Below are positions 63,082-64,000 of a stretch of 64,000 bases of DNA, in pieces. The DNA lies in contig CAVZAB010000025.1 in assembly GCA_963773155.1 (NCBI GenBank), positions 62,001 through 126,000 of the forward strand, read 5' to 3'. Position 1 is the stretch's first letter. Every line of letters starts with the position of its first letter. Position numbers and translations under genes: made by a program. The notes under the pieces were generated by a model. The model had not been told where the DNA came from. It saw nothing but the letters and a program-made list of their open reading frames with translations, and did no database searches. The stretch is from CAVZAB01 sp963773155 (GTDB taxonomy: Bacteria > Pseudomonadota > Alphaproteobacteria > Rhizobiales > Beijerinckiaceae).

Positions 63082-63587
63082 ATGAGCGATACCCTTGCCT
63101 TTGTCCTGGCCGAGGAAAGGCCGGCCGACGCCGGCGCCATAGAACGGCTGAACGAACGGGCCTTCGGTCCCGGCCGGTTCGCGCGCAGCGCCTATCGGTT
63201 GCGCGAACAGCGCGCCGGTGTTCCGGGGCTGTGTTTTACCGCCTATGTCGGGACTCTGCTTGTTGGTTCGAATCGGTCATGAGTCTGGTGCGCTGTGGCG
63301 CGCATGACGTGCTGCTGCTTGGCCCCCTGGCGGTTGATCCGGCGTTTCGTTCACAGGGCATTGGCGAAGCGCTTGTCCAGCGATCGCTTTCAGCCGCACG
63401 GGCCATTGGTTACGAACTTGTCGTTCTGGTCGGCGATGAATCCTATTATGGGCGAATGGGATTTCGCATTGTTCCGCCGGGTCGGCTGCAAATGCCGGGG
63501 CCGGTCGATCCGCGCCGGCTGCTCTATTGCGAATTGCGTGAAGATGCGCTGACCCAGGTGAATGGCCGATTGCGGCCGAGCCTCTAG
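63082..63587 (+). CDS. GNAT family N-acetyltransferase, frame broken in the middle
   Basis: ATG 63082 starts MSDTLAFVLAEERPADAGAI and continues RLREQRAGVPGLCFTAYVGT to LLVGSNR before a stop. The rest lies in another frame: MSLVRCGAHDVLLLGPLAVD, PAFRSQGIGEALVQRSLSAA and LVVLVGDESYYGRMGFRIVP, with the R-S-Q-G-I-G acetyl-CoA loop. Removing TC at 63277-63278 (or adding one base) restores a protein of about 168 residues of the common YhbS-like group. The break lies next to a GAATC sequence. The stop codon shares CTAG with the convergent gene. The acceptor is unknown. Confidence 0.75.
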
Positions 63588-64000
63588 GCTTTACGGCCGC
63601 GCCGGCTCTCGTAGAGCCAGGCCAGCAGCAGGCCGCCGAGCAGCGCCAGGATTCCGCTCCAGCCCAGCGCGAGCGGAATGACGCCCACGCCGCGCACGAT
63701 GCTCGATCCGGTCTTTTTTATGCCGATAAAATCCGAGCCTCCGAAAGTCGGAACGCCTTGTTCGGCAATAAGTCGCGGCATCGTGATTCCGTTTGCCGCG
63801 CCGATCCGCCGGACCGTGCCGCCGCTTGCCGCCACGATCGGCGCCAATTTATCGGTCGTCGAAATGACATCTTGAAACTCGAGCGGATTGTCGGGCCCGA
63901 CATTGGCGAGAACCGACAATTCGCCGTTGCTGATCTTGTGCAGGCCGAGTTCTCTCGCCGCAAAGCGGCTGCGCGCAAGGCCCGGATCGGTTGGTTGCAG
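63584..64000 (-). CDS. C-terminal part of a large membrane protein, probably of the BatA/DUF4159-like MoxR cluster
   Basis: About 138 residues are visible, entering from the right edge. They read LQPTDPGLARSRFAARELGL, then GELSVLANVGPDNPLEFQDV, TTDKLAPIVAASGGTVRRIG, and GGSDFIGIKKTGSSIVRGVG, followed by a final membrane helix (LGWSGILALLGGLLLAWLY) and basic residues. The pattern of SDFIGIK, VRG and a closing helix resembles the end of the large membrane protein found with MoxR, DUF58 and DUF4159 genes in alphaproteobacteria, sometimes annotated as glutamine amidotransferase-like. The identity is tentative. It ends on the same CTAG as the GNAT gene. Confidence 0.6.
   Translation of the reverse strand: MQPTDPGLARSRFAARELGLHKISNGELSVLANVGPDNPLEFQDVISTTDKLAPIVAASGGTVRRIGAANGITMPRLIAEQGVPTFGGSDFIGIKKTGSSIVRGVGVIPLALGWSGILALLGGLLLAWLYESRRGRKA

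Overview
The window looks like chromosomal DNA from a GC-rich alphaproteobacterium, probably of the Hyphomicrobiales. The evidence is the gene families and codon choice, an MbfA-type ferritin/VIT1 iron exporter preceded by an inverted repeat resembling the rhizobial Irr (ICE) box, and alphaproteobacterial versions of the hut, sox and prfC genes. No rRNA, tRNA, CRISPR array, transposase or phage gene was seen.

Layout: 0-3.6 kb holds a GNAT fragment, an HDAC-family deacetylase, a Sel1-like membrane protein and a TAXI-type binding protein. At 3.9-9.3 kb an alpha/beta hydrolase is followed by a lower-GC, partly decayed accessory stretch: a LivK-like remnant, about 860 bp without a recognisable gene, a small cytochrome c, a PAS-PRPP-synthase fusion and a broken APH-fold kinase. 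At 9.3-22 kb lies a nitrogen-compound catabolic block: cupin, flavin monooxygenase, the five overlapping genes hutI-hutH-hutG-hutU-hutD, divergent hutF, an amidohydrolase and a HyuA/oxoprolinase-type ATPase. At 22-26 kb an NDP-forming acyl-CoA ligase/GNAT fusion overlaps an APH-AAA kinase fusion. At 26-41 kb are gcdH, sarcosine oxidase soxBDAG, serine deaminase, an APH-like phosphotransferase, prfC, an enolase-superfamily enzyme, a collapsed LysR gene and a dimethylglycine/sarcosine dehydrogenase. At 41-50 kb a lower-GC catabolic island holds a 2-hydroxyacid dehydrogenase, a FadR-type GntR regulator, a ribose-type ABC transporter, an LVIVD propeller protein and a D-2-hydroxyglutarate dehydrogenase-like flavoprotein. 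At 50-64 kb are glpK, OpgC, YbaK, an RND efflux pump, a DUF302 protein, a metallophosphoesterase, mbfA, a Nudix protein, hemN, a GNAT and a membrane-protein fragment.

How it fits together: the hut genes encode the five-step histidine route (urocanate, imidazolone propionate, formiminoglutamate, formylglutamate, glutamate). The dimethylglycine/sarcosine dehydrogenase and SoxBDAG would demethylate methylated glycines to glycine and pass C1 units to folate, and SdaA would convert serine to pyruvate. The 41-50 kb island looks like a self-contained uptake and oxidation system for an unidentified substrate; its LVIVD protein has one conserved-looking histidine per propeller blade.

A striking feature is the number of otherwise well-conserved genes broken by a single-base indel (seven or eight). 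Four of the clearest breaks look like a GATTC site (a GANTC, CcrM-type methylation motif) that has gained one base. This may be a systematic sequencing artefact rather than gene decay, so those genes are listed as CDS with the break position. Only clear remnants are listed as pseudogenes.
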